Shown here one piece after another: positions 1 through 13,683 of a DNA stretch of 64,000 bases. Made by a program: the position numbers and the translations under genes. The stretch is from Bugula neritina. Its lineage: Eukaryota > Bryozoa > Gymnolaemata > Cheilostomatida > Bugulidae. The notes below the pieces were generated by a model, which saw only the letters and a program-made list of their open reading frames with translations, ran no database searches and was not told the origin of the DNA. The DNA is taken from positions 12,780,642 to 12,844,641 of the forward strand of contig OZ037770.1 in NCBI GenBank assembly GCA_964035545.1, in the 5' to 3' direction. Each line of letters opens with the position of its first letter. The first letter of the stretch is position 1.

Positions 1-265
1 TTACACAATAAATAGTTACTGCAGACTGCATTTTCTGTAGCATGTGTATAAATAAGACACTTAAAAAGAAGTTTTTCACTCTCATTCATATGGTGTGAGA
101 AAAATAGTTTTATGCCTTTGAGGGGCATATAAATGTAGACTGGGGACCATATCCTGGACATTTGGACAGCTGATTTGTATGTAGACTGTGTTCTAGAATA
201 TTCTAGAACTTAGAAGAATCAACTACTGTAAGAAACATTTTAATCGTTTAATCTTATGACCCTAG

Positions 266-3079
266 ACTATGGCCATGAGCTGCACATCTGGGACTTCAAG
301 ACACACCAGTATAAGTACAGCATCCCCCTAGGAGACGAGGGTAGAATCCCTCTTGAGACCAGGTTCCTACACGACCCTTCAAAGTCGGAGGGGTTTGTAG
401 GGTGCGCCTACTCTAGCAATGTCTTCAGATTCTTCAAGGATCCTGTATGTTGGCATTGTTATATCTGTGTTTTAAGTTAATGCAGTTACTTGTACATGAC
501 TAGTGTGTGTATTATTTATATATAACCAATGTGTTCATTACTTGTTGTTGTGATAACATTGCAGTGTTTTATAACATATACAATATAATTTTATAAAATA
601 TTGAAAATAACTTTTAATGTTGTTATTCAGGGACTGGTCAAACAAAGTTTAAAAATTTTACTTTTAAGCAAATAAATTTATATAATATAATATAAAATTA
701 TATATATATATATATATATATTACATCATCATATGACATTTTTAGCTGCAGATTAAACTTTCACTCATATGTAGCAATATTAAACATCACTTGACTGCCT
801 CTTTTATTTACAGCTTGGAATTTGGCAAGCCGAGAAAGTGATTGACATTCCAGCTAAAAGTGTGGAAGGCTGGGCTTTACCTTACATGCCAGGTAGATCT
901 ACCTTTCTGTAACTTACCTTAACTTACACTATAGTTACATCTACTTCTCTATTATAAGTATCTCTCCATATATAACTTACCTCTACCTTTGTATAACTTA
1001 CCTCTACCTTTCTATAACGTACATCTACCTATCTATAACCTACTTTAACTTACATACCAAGTATATTCAACTTACTTTACGTTGGCTAATCAAAGTATTT
1101 AAATATTGTGGGAAACAGCATTCACCTTATAGAATGGTAGAAGCAATGCATGTATTCTAATTTTGTTAGAATAGCGTTTATCCAAATATTGATATCAAAA
1201 CAATAACTGCATATTTAGGCATAGGCCATTCTTTCAGCTGGTTGTAGGTTTTGCTATCAGCTTTGGAAATTGTAGGCTATGCAACTGTCAACTGATATTA
1301 AATGATATATACAGATACAAATATGCAGAGGTTGTATTTTTAGCCTGCTATAATTCATTTTATCTTTCCCAGGCCTTATCACTGATATCCTCATTTCTAT
1401 GGATGACAGATTTCTCTACTTCTCAAACTGGATTCAGGGAGATCTCAGACAGTACGATATCTCTGATACCAGAAACCCGAGGCTTGTGGGAAGAGTGAGT
1501 ATTGCGCAATATTATGTAACGTGTGAATTATCACACCCTGTCACCCATTGTTATTCCTGTATTTCTGTTACTTCCATCAACCCATCAACAATGTCAAAGC
1601 AATATTACGCAATGTATGATCCGCAATGTGTGATCCGCAATGTGTGATCGTATTTTAATAATCTCTAGAATTGTCACACCCTGTCATGCATTACTATTTT
1701 AAAACTCCTAACTTCTGTTATTTTTATTAGCCTATCAACAATGTCTTGGCAGATGATTTATTTAAAATGATATTCAAATTTTTTTTCGACAGCTTTTCCT
1801 TGGTGGCAGTATAACTTCTGACAGTGGAGTTAAGACAGTGAATGACCTTGAACCCCAGCCAGCTCCTGTATACGTCAAGGGAAGAAAACTCCACGGAGGG
1901 CCACAGATGATTCAACTGAGTCTGGATGGTAAACGTCTGTACCTGACGGACTCGCTCCTGTCTGGGTGGGACAGGCAGTTCTACCCTAACATGGTCAAGT
2001 ATGAGTCACTCCAACCTTTCTCACGTGATATTTGATTGGACCAACTACTGTTACACTCTATATGATTGGTGAATAAAATGAAGCTCTTATTTAGGAATGG
2101 CTCCGTGATGCTGCAAGTTGACGTGGACACGGAGAAAGGAGGCCTTACTCTAAACAAGAACTTCTTGGTGGACTTCGGCAAGGAACCAGGTGGTCCAGTG
2201 CTCGCTCACGAGATCCGTTACCCTGGCGGTGACTGTACTAGTGACATCTACCTTCCACCTGTAAGTGTATAATTACTGACCTGTGGTGTCAGGTTAAAGG
2301 TCAATTATTGTGACCCTTTTCTTTTTACATTAACATTCATCCTTTGAGAAAGTTGTTTTAATATAAAAACATCAGTGAAGTAGTGATTAATTTCTGCAAG
2401 TGATATTTTGATTGGTAATTGTCGTCTCTTTGACACAAACCAGCCTCAACAAAGCATAAGATTAAGCAAATTCATAGATTTATAGCAGTGTGATGCTTAA
2501 AGTGAACAGATTTCTTCAAATGTCAAAACTGCACTGGCTGCGCAAATTGGTGTCAATGGTTAAGGAAGCCACTTGAAAACCAAAAAAAAAATTTGAAAAT
2601 AACAAAATGTGTCTGGTCTGAATAATTTTATGAGTCCACTTCAGACATCCGTGAAAAACAAAAGTGACATAGTAGCAAACACAGCTGTATGTTTCCTGGT
2701 TCCCATAGCATCTGTGCAGCTCAGTTAACCTTTGCAGCTGCCCTTCTTAGTGTGTTAGTTGTAATAATTGTAGAATGTCACTTTGATACTCCCAAGTCAT
2801 TTTAAGGATCTTCAGTCACTTTGATAATTTAAGTCAATATTATATATCAAGTCAGTTTCCTAGTCAAGTATATTTTATAAGTCAAGTTTAATCAAATGAT
2901 TAGCTGCAAGAACTGAGTAAAAGATTGCCAGTTGAATGCTTGTGATGCTCAATTCAAAGAAATGCTCTAGGAGCATGTGCAGATATTGTTGAATCTCGTA
3001 TGCTGTTGAGTAATGTTTCAGGTGACGAATTTCTTTGTTTTTTTTGCAGGAGAAATTGGCTGGAAGTGCCAAGCTGTAA
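266..3079 (+). CDS. SELENBP1: Selenium-binding protein 1 / methanethiol oxidase, C-terminal half (partial)
   Basis: SELENBP1 oxidises methanethiol to formaldehyde, hydrogen peroxide and hydrogen sulfide in the cytosol. Six exons are visible: 266-444, 814-892, 1373-1494, 1793-1998, 2095-2260 and 3050-3079 (stop TAA 3077-3079). They join in phase to about 260 residues, a little over half of the roughly 470 usual for the family. Family blocks read in order: [96 protein letters not shown] and [13 protein letters not shown]. The 5' exons, with the start and N-terminal blocks, lie left of the window. The last mini-exon adds EKLAGSAKL after the point where vertebrate proteins stop. AATAAA at 3192-3197 is the likely poly(A) signal. 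The gene converges on ATAD5. Family assignment is very secure; the first exon edge is approximate. Confidence 0.95.
888..1050 (+). repeat. Degenerate ~22-bp tandem repeat in a SELENBP1 intron
   Basis: Starting at the donor of the 814-892 exon, units of the type ATAACTTACCTCTACCTTT recur about six times, with two almost identical copies near 970-1015. The repeat carries the donor-like GTAGATCTACC of the exon edge into the intron. Confidence 0.6.
1525..1750 (+). repeat. Imperfect duplication of ~70 bp plus a 15-bp repeat within a SELENBP1 intron
   Basis: Two copies begin TCACACCCTGTCA (about 1530 and 1674) and end CATCAACAATGTC or TATCAACAATGTC (about 1600 and 1745). Between them the unit TGTGATCCGCAATG is repeated at 1610-1650. 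This is an intronic duplication with no coding content. Confidence 0.6.
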
Positions 3080-4012
3080 GCTGCTTACGACAATCTAGAT
3101 TTGAACTCTGAGTAGTTCAATCAGATAAATCATTAGCTATTATTTATATTTTAATTTGAAATGAAATCCAATAACTAATGCCAACATATGTAATAAACAT
3201 CTTTGGGTGCTGGATAATGAAGGTTGTGATTTATTTTTACTTTTGTATTTTGATCTATGCAAGGGGTATGTAAGAAAATAAATGTTGATGTTATATGCAA
3301 TGAGTGGACTCCGAAAAGTTAAATGGATGCTAAATATACCTGAGAGAATTTCAATGAAGAGCATAGTCATTGCTAGAATCTAAAATAGCAATTGAATAAG
3401 TGACAAGAACTAAAAGCAATAGTTATGATACTTGTGCAATTATCATGTCCATGGAGCACCTGTTACACATACAGCTGTCACTCAAACACCTGTCACAGCT
3501 GTCACTCAAAAACTTGTCTAGTATAGAGCCAAATACTAACCGATTGCGCTGGGCTAAAGGCTTGGGAACATAATATTATAAACCTAACAATATTTTTTCC
3601 TTCACTTTCAGAAATATTGACACTAGATATATAAAAATAATTGAAGATTTATTTTATATTTCACGAGCTTCAAATATTTTAAAAGCATAACTTGTACAAT
3701 TACACAATTATTAAGGCAAGTATAATAAAAACCACGTAATCAAGATTAAAAAAAGAATTACAAGCAATTATAGTAAAAACCTGACAAAATCCTTGAAATT
3801 AAAAGCTATCATCATTGCAATAAATAAATAAATGGATTATAGAATATACATGCCTATACAAGTAATATACATATGAATAATGTGTGTTTTCTATTGGCTA
3901 TAGACAGCATTGAAAAACAGCCTATCAAAGTAGAGTTCACATAAGTGGGCGGGTGCAAATGATATTCACATTACATGATGGAAAGTTTTGAATCATAAAA
4001 TACAAACTGTTG
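3080..4012. other. Convergent intergenic region between SELENBP1 and ATAD5
   Basis: This holds the 3' untranslated regions of two convergent genes. AATAAA at 3192-3197 serves the left gene. For the right gene a TTTATT near 3650 is a candidate poly(A) signal on the - strand. I see no open frame or RNA gene here. Confidence 0.5.
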
Positions 4013-7000
4013 TCAAGTAATCTCTTTGAGACTTTCATTAGAATCTGCATCTTTCTCTGTTGTTGGTAGAGCAGGGAATAACTTGGTAAGTTTAGACTTG
4101 TCTTCCCCTGATATAAATAGTCCTACTCTGTCCAAATAGTGTAAAAACCTACAGCGATACAAGCACATTGCAGGCTTCAATCATCAATATTTTAGCAGCT
4201 CGGTATTTACAACATCAGCGTTTAATCTCTGTGTTATTGGTATGTTCAGAGCTTGGTATTGGCAGCACAGCTTGTGACTTGAGTGGGTTCAATTGAGAGC
4301 AAAAAATCTTTGGATACCATGAGCTCATGTGGTGTAGTCCAAAGATTCCGGGGGAATAAGAATTACTAGAAATATGGATAATTTGAGTATAGAAAGACTA
4401 TACTGGTGTTCTTTTATGAAAGAGAAACCAATACCAAAGGTGCATTGAATACCAGCTTATTACTGATCTAAATATTCATACCATTTCTTTAAAACTAGCC
4501 AAGTTTGAGCCTTTCCACTTTTATAACAGGTACAATGCATATGCATCATATACTTGTAACAATTCAACCAAACAACAAATTATTTCATAACAGCTGACTT
4601 TGCAAGTTACGCAATCAACTGTTAAGGCACAGAAATACTTAGATATTAGAAGTCGTCTGTCCTATATTTATAATGAGCAAAAAGAGAAGCAAACGGTGGA
4701 GGGATGCCACATCATGTTATTAGTTTTAAATAAAAGCTTACTTGAAATGTCACGTTTTCAGAAAAAAGAATTGAATAGAAGGCTTCAGGGATAAAAACAT
4801 AATGTTGACACCTACATGTTGACACCCACGTGCAGGTAAGTTCAGAATAAGGTAGACAGACACAAAAATTTACCTGCGAGATTCCTTTAATTCTTTGCGT
4901 ACGTCTTCTGAGAAACATACAGATTGCAGAAAGGGGAAGAAATCTAGAGTGAGAGTCATGTCAGAGATGTCCATAGAAGAGGGGGGCAATTCATCTCGTA
5001 TAGACAAGACCAAATGAGAAAGAGGAATATCCATGCTAAATTAAAATCAACATCAGAGTTAGATATGAGCTAATGCTCCTGCAAATGCACGATTATCTCA
5101 AATCTGCACTGATATATAAAAAATTTGTTAAAATTGGCATTTGTAGAAAGAAATATTACTCTTGTAGTTGTCATGAGCAATAGAAATGGAAGCAAAATGC
5201 AACAAAAATGAAAACAAATTCACAATCCAATAAATTTATTGTTAGCAACCACAAAAATAAACCAACAAGAGTTATTAAAAAAGAAATTTTCCTCATAAAA
5301 ACTAAAGCTAAAATAACATGAATTATGAATTGAATACCACAGTTAATACCGAAGGCTAACTAGAGGCTAATAGCCTTAGTTACAAGGACACACACCTGGC
5401 CGTGTCGTGCTTAGAGTGAGGTAGGCTGAATGTGTTTCTAAGGAGCTCAGTGTAAGCTGACTTGAAGCGAGACACACTGGACCACAGGACAGGGCCTGAG
5501 GAGACTGTGGTTAGCATCCCTTCCTCTGCTACCAGACGAGACTTCAAGCTGAACAGAGAGAATACGTAATGTATACACCAGCCGGTATAAGTTGGTAGTA
5601 TGACAGAGCTTCAGTAATCAAGTAACTATCCTGTTGTGACCTAGTAAACTGTGACCCAGTAAAAGGTGACCTAATAAACTGTGACAGTAAATTGGGACCT
5701 ACATTTCATTACTCTCTGATAAATAAAGTAACAACTGAGCAGTCAAGCGACGAGCGTAGATTAATGCTGAATTACACATCCCAGGGCCCCCCTAGTCCTC
5801 CACCCTCTGTAGTCCCCGACCCTCTACACCTCCCATAACCAGCTATTGTACAGTACACAAAGTACCTGGAGAGCTTGGACATAGAGTGAGCACTTTTAGT
5901 CTTGGAGCTGTGATGGTGGTTGATGATATCTAGAGTAGCCTGATATCTTGATATCTTAGCTAGGTTCTGTAGCGGGGAGCCCAGATCACGACCCTTCTTC
6001 TAAAGGAGAAAATCGACAATTCAAGGTTACATTTTACCATGGGAAATGCATTCAGCTAAAAATTATATTAGCACGTTACCTTAATCGGCAAGCCTGGGAG
6101 AAATGGTTAATTGTGTATATAAAACTACAAAAACAAGAATTATGGTGCACATTATATAACACTTTTAACTTAATATAACATAAATCTAATGGATCCGCTG
6201 TTAAACTGATTTTGATTACACAAGTCAACTATAGGAGTTGTTAACACATCCAATACACTGAACAATGGTGCTTGAACCGTTACACATGTTAGAATTATTA
6301 TATTCTAGTCCTAATCAATTCAAGGGGCAACAAATCCTACCTTAGGCTTATTTTTCGTAGACTCAGTACAGCTAGCCTGTAGACCACCACTGGAGATAAG
6401 ATATTGGACTTGCAGTATGCACCTCCTAATATCACACTTGAACTTAGTAACTAAGGCTAGCATAGCCTGGAAATTAGCTACTTCCTGTTCCACGAGCGAC
6501 ACTAGGCAGAGATACGCGGCGATCTCACTCTGTAACAGACAGGAAATGAGTTGAATGACTCAGTCACATGACCACAGCATATTTAAATGCTGGCACATCT
6601 TCAACAGTTTGCGGTTCTCTAGGATGAAAATAATTAGGAATGTCGCCGATTTGATTGCTCAACATAACTCACACCGTAATGATTCTCAAAGGTTAATCAA
6701 TATGTCTTATTGGCATTGTGTATTTCTCTATTCAAAACCCAAATGGGTTATTGCAAATAATTTGTTTAGATGACAAATAGGCAATATTATTCAATAAATT
6801 AATTACAAATAGTTGATGAGCTTATCAAAATAAATTGAATAATTAAAACTAATAATCATAATAAAGTACTCAGCTTTTAAAAATGTTAATACATTTATTT
6901 TGGTTCAACGATGAAGTTTTTTACATTTTATCAATCACCAGTACAGATTTGGCTGGAAAAACTGAGTAGACTTACATTGACGTAAGGAGTAACCTCCACA

Positions 7001-10000
7001 TGAGTGTATTCTAAGCCGAGAGTTTTAAGAAACTGAGTTGACTGACAGGTTATGATCACAGGCTTCTTAGCCTCTAGTCCTATGATCCGAATACTATCAT
7101 AGAAACCCTTGTCTTCCTCAAATATAATATCAGCCTGAAGAGAGGAATAATTCACAGGCTACAGCACTGACAGGGTGAGTCAACTATCAGTAGCCCCTCA
7201 CAGACTTATGGTTCACAGTCTATACCGCTATAAAAAAGTCGTGGCTTAAACACTAAAATTGAATATAGATGAAGGAAATGCATTAGAAAAATTGAGTTAG
7301 TGAATATGAAAAAATAATCAAAGGAAGCATAACTCTCTAATAAAGAAATTATTAAAGCACTACTAATAAAATTTTATGTAATATATTAGTAAAGTAATAG
7401 TGGTATTTAAATTACAGTTTAACACACTTATCTATAAAATAGCAACACCTAATTTGTGATATAACAAGCAGAGCATACGACATGTAAAGCTGAGCAGGTC
7501 ATGTGATAGGCTGTTTGGAGGTCATGTGATCAGTTGAGACAAATGTTACAAGTTTCCTCCAATCAAACAGGCTAAGATACCAAAATTATTTTACAAAGTG
7601 CATTGGCCTGGCATAGGGGAAACTCAGTTTACCTCGTCAAAAAGAATGAGGGAGAGTTTAGAAAGAGACACTGATTGGTCAGTTTTCTCAGAATCAGCTG
7701 TTTTCTGGTGACCACTGTTAGAGTTGTCTTCTTTCCGACTTTCATCTACACAAGTATAAACACATGCAAGTGATTCCATGGCAATGAACACTACACTTGG
7801 TAAAACCAGTTGAGCCGACAGAAAGAAAAGAAAATTAAATTAAATTAAATCAAATTAAATTAATATGTAGTGAACCTTGCACTCCACACACAAACATTTT
7901 TTTACAAAAAATTCAGGAATAGTCATGTTTATCAAAGTATTGTTAAGTGATTGTACTTGTCTTCACATTAGTATAGGATGCTTAACAAACTATTCTTATA
8001 GTTGAATAACAAAATTATAATTAGAAGTCGAAAGAAATTAGCTTGATGTAACAACTGCGTTGTGTTCAATAGTAAATCTTATACCTGCCGGCGAACTTGC
8101 CTTCCCGGAGTTCTGTTTGTCAACTTTGCTTTCCTTTAGTCTCGTGAAAAAGGAAGCGATGTTACCTGAAGGTTTTCTTTCTGCTGTAAGCATATAGATC
8201 AATATATAGTATATTATAGTATAGTATATATAGTATAGTATATATAGTGTAATATAGTATAGTATAATATAGTATAATATAGTGTAGTATAGTATAGTGT
8301 AGTGTAGTATAGTATAGTATATACGGTATAGTGTAGTATAGTATAGAACAATATATTATAAAATAGTATAGTATAAGTTGATGGAATATAGAATAGCTTA
8401 GTATAGACTAGCATAGCATAGCAGTTATATTAGTGTATGCTATTCTATTTTAGGCAAACTATTCAATAATGTGTTGATCTATTCTATGCTAGTACAGCCA
8501 GGTGTGTCTACACATTGTACATACAGAGAGACGTATATATCATGTAGATAGCTAGATATACATTGAATATCACAGAAGTAAGTTTACAGAGTACGCTTTA
8601 GTTTACTTAAATTGACCAAATAAAATGGTATCCAGCTAGTAGCTATTGAACAGACAACTCCGGCATTACCTTGCCCCACTCTGGCGAACATCCTTTCTAT
8701 AGATATCCCCTTGCCCTTCTGAACTTGCTGCGACCTGGTTGACTCGTGAACTCTCTCCATCACGTTCTTTGTGGTGCGTAACATCGCCGGGTTTATCTCA
8801 AACACCTGCAGAGTCAACAGGTATATTAGTGTTATTATTCAATCTACAGTGTGTTTACTGGGAAAGGATATTAGAAAAATATTGCCTCCCCATGTTTAAA
8901 CTTGGGTAACTTGAGGACAAAAACAACTATAAAGACTTAGTGTGTTTAAATAACTAGTGAAATTAAAATTTTATTGCATGAATATAATAAAACACAGTAT
9001 AATCGAGTAGGGATGATATTGCATGAGCCCACTGTATAATATACCTTATAACCAAGTAGAGATGCTATTGTATGAGCACACTGTATAATATACCGTATAA
9101 CCAAGTAGAGATGCTATTGTATGGGCACACGTCGTCTTTCCCAGACCAGAACCGCCGCTGATAACCAGAACAGGTGTCTGAGTCAATTCAGCGTCACTGT
9201 CACCACTCTCAACGTCTGCTAACAGAAATGACAACAATCTTACAGCTGAGTGAGAGAAACATGGGGTGACAATTCCTGGTCATCAGCCAATTAGAAGAGT
9301 GCAGTTGAGTCATCAGGAAATCATAGAAATAGCCAATTAGAACAATCAGATTGATAGAAATCATAGAACACTTGTCACCACACGTCAAAAATACTTCACG
9401 CAGACACAGTTTGCAAATCTGACCTTGGCTTTGCTCATGCTTCCGCTTGACCTTCTTTTTCTTCTGTTTCCTGTTGACGAGGGGTTGACCTTTGACAAGG
9501 TCACGCTTCCAGTTGAGCAGCCACTCGTTGACCACCTCCACGCAGCCCTTGTTGACCAGCAGCTGCATGAAGGAGGTGGGAGAGTATTTGTGGGTCCACA
9601 ACTGATCCTCCACGTCTGACGCAGCTACCCGCGAATCTGTGGGTTAAAAGAAAATAAAAATGGCTGCCTTGATCTTGAAAAAAATAATTCCAACTGAGTA
9701 ACTGGAAAAAGGTGCAAATAGTTTCTGGTTTACAACATTCTACTAGCATTAGTTAAGAGAGGGGGTGGGCAGTGAAGAAAGAGAGTATAACTCTTCAACA
9801 ATAAAGGTGGCAAGTACTAGGGAAATGGGTACATTAACCTTGTTTGAGATACAGCGGCAAAATGATAAAGAAAACTAGAAATAAAAACAAATGAAGGGAT
9901 AAATAATGCCTTGTAGGCACGGCAATACTTTTGCTCCATGATGTTTATACGATTTCTCAGTACAGATTGCAAGGTGTTTATTTTTACGAAGTAGTAATTT

Positions 10001-13000
10001 AGAAAAAATATTTGAAACTAACTGCTTTTTTGTTAAAGCTGACTATTAAGTAAGCAAACAAAATTTTATCAAGAGATGAAACTAATTAGTAAAGCAAACA
10101 TTTGAAATCTCGAATTTGCAAAATAGACTTAAAAATCGTTATTTTCTCAGCTTCAAGTCTTGAAAGTTTAAATGGAATCGCCCAAACACTATCACATGTA
10201 TTGCAATATTATTAGGAAATCTTTGTAAGAGATAGTGTGTGTTTCACATAGCTCAATATAACTCACCAAGACTATTGTAAATATCCTGAACAGGGTAGTG
10301 GGGCAAGAGAGAAGATAACTTCTTAATCTCTCTTTTGATTTTACTGTTAGTGAGGGTATCTCTCTTCACCTGTAATTTGCAGCCACATGAGTTTGTCAGG
10401 AAAGTTTAAAATCACATCCAACGATGGCTGTTAAAAATTTCCTAAGCAAAAGCTGAACATAATATTTCATTGCTGCAACTCACAGTAGATAAAAAGGCCT
10501 CACTAATAATAGATACACTTACCTTCAAAGGTTGACGTGGTCTGTACGCAGGTATGTCCAGTGCTAATCTGTCGTACTTACTTTGTACCTGGTCAGTGCT
10601 GGCAGGTAACAATGGTAGAGTACAGGTGTACTCTTCACTTACCTGTAAGTGTATACAGAGGTATGGTTCACGGAGATAATTAAATATGACTCAGCATACC
10701 ACAATAGATTAGAACATACAAAATACTTTAGGCACTTGCAAAGTTAAATAAAATACATTTTAAATGCAATTCTGACCAAATATTTCTCACGAGTTGTGAA
10801 AATCTGTAAACGCAAGATTAGAAAAACAAGTAGAATTGTTGTTACATGAGCACATTGTATAATTATGCATGTGAGAGCCATACAACTTATTAAGAAGCTT
10901 ACAACACATTACAATGAATAGATATGCCATAACTTGTTGCCAAGTTAAACTAATAGCATTATTAGTTTATATAAATATATCAACTAACATTAGGGAGTTG
11001 TGTCACATGTCCAATACGTGGAAACAGTTCAGCCTGTGTCAAAGGTTTAGCCTTAGAAACCTGTCTAAGGTTGGCATCATCATCAGGGGCGGACATGGCA
11101 TGCAACTTCCTAAGTCTCTCTGTACGCAACATGGAATTAGGGCTATCCACTGCAAAGCAATGAGCTAGTTCTATAACAGGAGATACAATTGAAAAGATAA
11201 ATAATACGTCACATTACGCTGTAGTTGATCAAATTGTATTTATTTCAAGTATTAAGTCTGTCTGTCTGTCAAGAGGTGAGGAGAGAGGAAATCAATATGC
11301 TTAAAGAAGACAACTCCCACAGTAGTTGTGAATGCATGTTATTACACAGCTGGGAGTTAATATTCAATGAACTTATAAATACAAAAGAGTTTTGTAACTA
11401 AAAGGAAGTAATGAAAAAAGCTATAGGCTACATTTCATAATGTACTTTCACTATCCTACATGATCTATAACTAACATAATCACGCACATGGTTGACTATT
11501 TTACATTCAATGAACAAACATAAATTATAGAGAGTGACTGACCTTGAGTTATGACTATGACATCACCATCGTCTTTCTCACTAGACACGCCTACTTTTTG
11601 CTTCTTTCTTTTAGTAGGCGTGGTCTTAGTTCTTGGTCGCTTCACTCTTCTAGAAGTATCTGCAGAAGACTGAGTGTTTTAAAACATGAACAAAGTAAAC
11701 TTTTCATGACAATGCTGAGTGAATTTACACTGTTTCAAAGCTCAAGCGTTGAACAATTTAGTTGAATATTAAACTTTCATATTTATTTGGCTAAATGGCA
11801 AGACTCATACCATTTATTCTATAGATTTGCTTAACATGTAGTAAAACTATTTCCATAACTTAATTGGCGAGCAAAAAAGAACTAATTCCATCTTATAGAG
11901 AAATAATATACCACAACAAGTATTTAGAAGAGAGGGCAATTCCAAAAATGCGTATTTTCTCTGTATTAGCCAGTATGTAGCAACTAGCTAGGCCCGCTAG
12001 GTTATAAGACTACTGAGCTAACTAGCTAGCTCTTTGTCTGTCAGCTCACCTGGTGGTTCCTCATCAGCAGAAGACAACTCTACTTCTATCACAACAGGAC
12101 GTAACCTCTGACCTCTTTTGCCTTCAGACAACTCAGTGACTTTTTGCTGTTTAGACTTGCCTGTATTATTCAGAGCACCTACAGTTACTGCGGGCGTTGA
12201 ACCCCCCTCCGGAGACTCGCTATCTGCAGATAGGAACTCAGACGTGTCACTAGAAACTGCAGTAGAATGTTTCTGTTTCAACCGACTCCTCACTTGTCTT
12301 AAGGAATGCCTAGATGTAGTGCCGTGTGCATCAGTTTGAGATGACTGCCGGGTAATGTCACATAATTGACTGTCAGAGTATTTCTTAGAATCACAGTCTA
12401 GCTTATCACCTGTTTCCTCCTTTAGATTAGTGGTCTGCCGAGTTCTCCGTCTAGACTTTCTGGAGTCAGATTGTAGTTGAGCACCATGCTCCTTTTGTGC
12501 AGCAGAATCACTCGAGGTATTTTGGTCTATATTTTGTTTCGCTTGTTTCAACCTGATTTTATCCCGCACCTCTCTCAAAGAGCGACGTGTAGAAGGGAAT
12601 GCGCCCTCTATTTTGTCCGCTGATGAGCACTTTTCTTCACTCGATGAAATTTTCTCTTCAGAAACAAAACTGCTCTGAACAGGGTGAGCTGCACATTCCA
12701 CTACACAGGTATTGTGAGTATCCGGTGATGCAGTGTTTACAGCTTCTGAAGGAGGAGTTTTTTCCGGTGTGCATATTTTCTTGATCTCTTCAGATTTTAT
12801 ATCCAGAGTCTCTGCGCTATTGAGTGACGTCAGGGAAGCAGATGTATCAGTGTCACGTGCAGCTTCTGTTTGTTTGATTGGTTTGTTGCTAGTGGAGAAT
12901 GTGAAATAACGCGCCAAGGGGGATTCTGATACTACTACAAAAACAATTTAAAAAATAAGCTATCAATTGAAAATATACAGATCCAAAGTATCACGAAAAT

Positions 13001-13683
13001 ACAACAGCCGTATAAAATCCTATTTAAAAACACAACTGCCATAGGCATAGGGTGAAATTTTAATGCACAAGTGATGCTACTGTATTAAAGACAACACTAT
13101 TTTATATTTTTAGAAAGAAACTTTTAGATTTTCAGAAACTACTCAAACATACGACTCAATAAAGACTTTACCTGATTTCTGGCACAATGAAGGCTCTGAG
13201 TTAGCTACAGATAAGTCATGTGACTCTGTGTCCATCCCTTCATCAGCAGTTCTAGAAGGTTCCCCGCCACATTTCTGTGAGTCATTGTCTGTATTTACTT
13301 TAAGGTTTTCCTCAGGTGAGGAAGAAGAGAGAGCAGATGAGCGAAGTTGGCAGAGGAAGTCTTCATATTCAATTTCTTCATACGGGGCGTCTGTTTGGGG
13401 CTCCGCAGATGGTTCATTGTCTATTAAGAATCACAGCAACATGTCAAATAACATGTCTAATCGAGTGAGACAATAAAAGTAAAGAGACAAGTAATAAAAA
13501 TACTAAGAATGTGCTAAAAATATTTGATCATATGATCTGTTAGACAGCTTATGTCTGAAAAATAGAACTTATTACATAATAAAACTTATTACATAATAAA
13601 GTACCTGCAAAATGTGATTTTTCAGTTTCTACAGTTCGAGACTTGATGGTGAAGAACTTTGATAGTGTAACAGCATTACTCAT
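4013..13683 (-). CDS. ATAD5: ATPase family AAA domain-containing protein 5 (Elg1), PCNA unloader
   Basis: ATAD5 is the large subunit of the alternative RFC complex that removes PCNA from DNA after replication. Eighteen coding exons join in phase to 1110 residues: 13683-13605, 13420-13172, 12934-12050, 11659-11543, 11149-10989, 10642-10523, 10369-10267, 9636-9424, 9218-9094, 8805-8670, 8183-8085, 7745-7633, 7134-6976, 6529-6341, 5999-5866, 5548-5396, 5035-4874 and 4148-4013. The N-terminal third is disordered, with a YEDFL block like vertebrate YEEFL. The ATPase core has LWTHKYSP (~583), Walker A GGSGLGKTT (~664), VFEIN, Walker B LILFDEAD (~795) and KPVIITCQS. CDIRRCILQVQYLISSGG and the end motif FLHYLDRV follow. 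PIP-like LSKFF, LARYF and IASFF lie near residues 7, 116 and 738. The protein is shorter than human ATAD5 (about 1840), mainly in the disordered part. The start is the first ATG of the N-terminal block. Confidence 0.95.
5630..5705 (-). repeat. Short ~15-bp tandem repeat in an ATAD5 intron
   Basis: Units of the form GTGACCTAGTAAACT recur about four times with small changes (for example GTGACCCAGTAAAAG). The repeat is intronic. Confidence 0.5.
8195..8420. repeat. AGTAT/ATAGT pentanucleotide minisatellite in an ATAD5 intron
   Basis: Some 220 bp consist almost entirely of TATAGTATAGTGTAG-type units with a 5-bp period. The tract sits beside the acceptor of the exon at 8183-8085. A similar tract lies in a neighbouring gene at 22525-22800. 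Confidence 0.85.
9002..9127 (-). repeat. 49-bp unit in three tandem copies spanning an ATAD5 splice donor
   Basis: Copies begin at about 9002, 9051 and 9100 with a 49-bp period and share CAAGTAGAGATGCTATTGTA. The right copy contains the end of the Walker A exon (9218-9094) with its donor ACG|GTATAT. The middle copy keeps an equivalent AAG|GTATAT donor at about 9045, and the left copy is most diverged. Confidence 0.8.
13548..13605 (-). repeat. 17-bp direct repeat at the ATAD5 exon 1 donor
   Basis: AACTTATTACATAATAAA occurs twice in tandem immediately intronic to the donor of coding exon 1. Confidence 0.7.

Noticed and set aside
8214-8414. Tyr/Leu/Thr-rich open frame on the - strand
   Set aside because: It is a translation of the AGTAT minisatellite in an ATAD5 intron.
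9209-9423. Continuation of the ATAD5 LWTHKYSP frame past 9424
   Set aside because: A donor at CCAAG|GTCAGA joins in phase to the Walker A exon; the extension is intronic.
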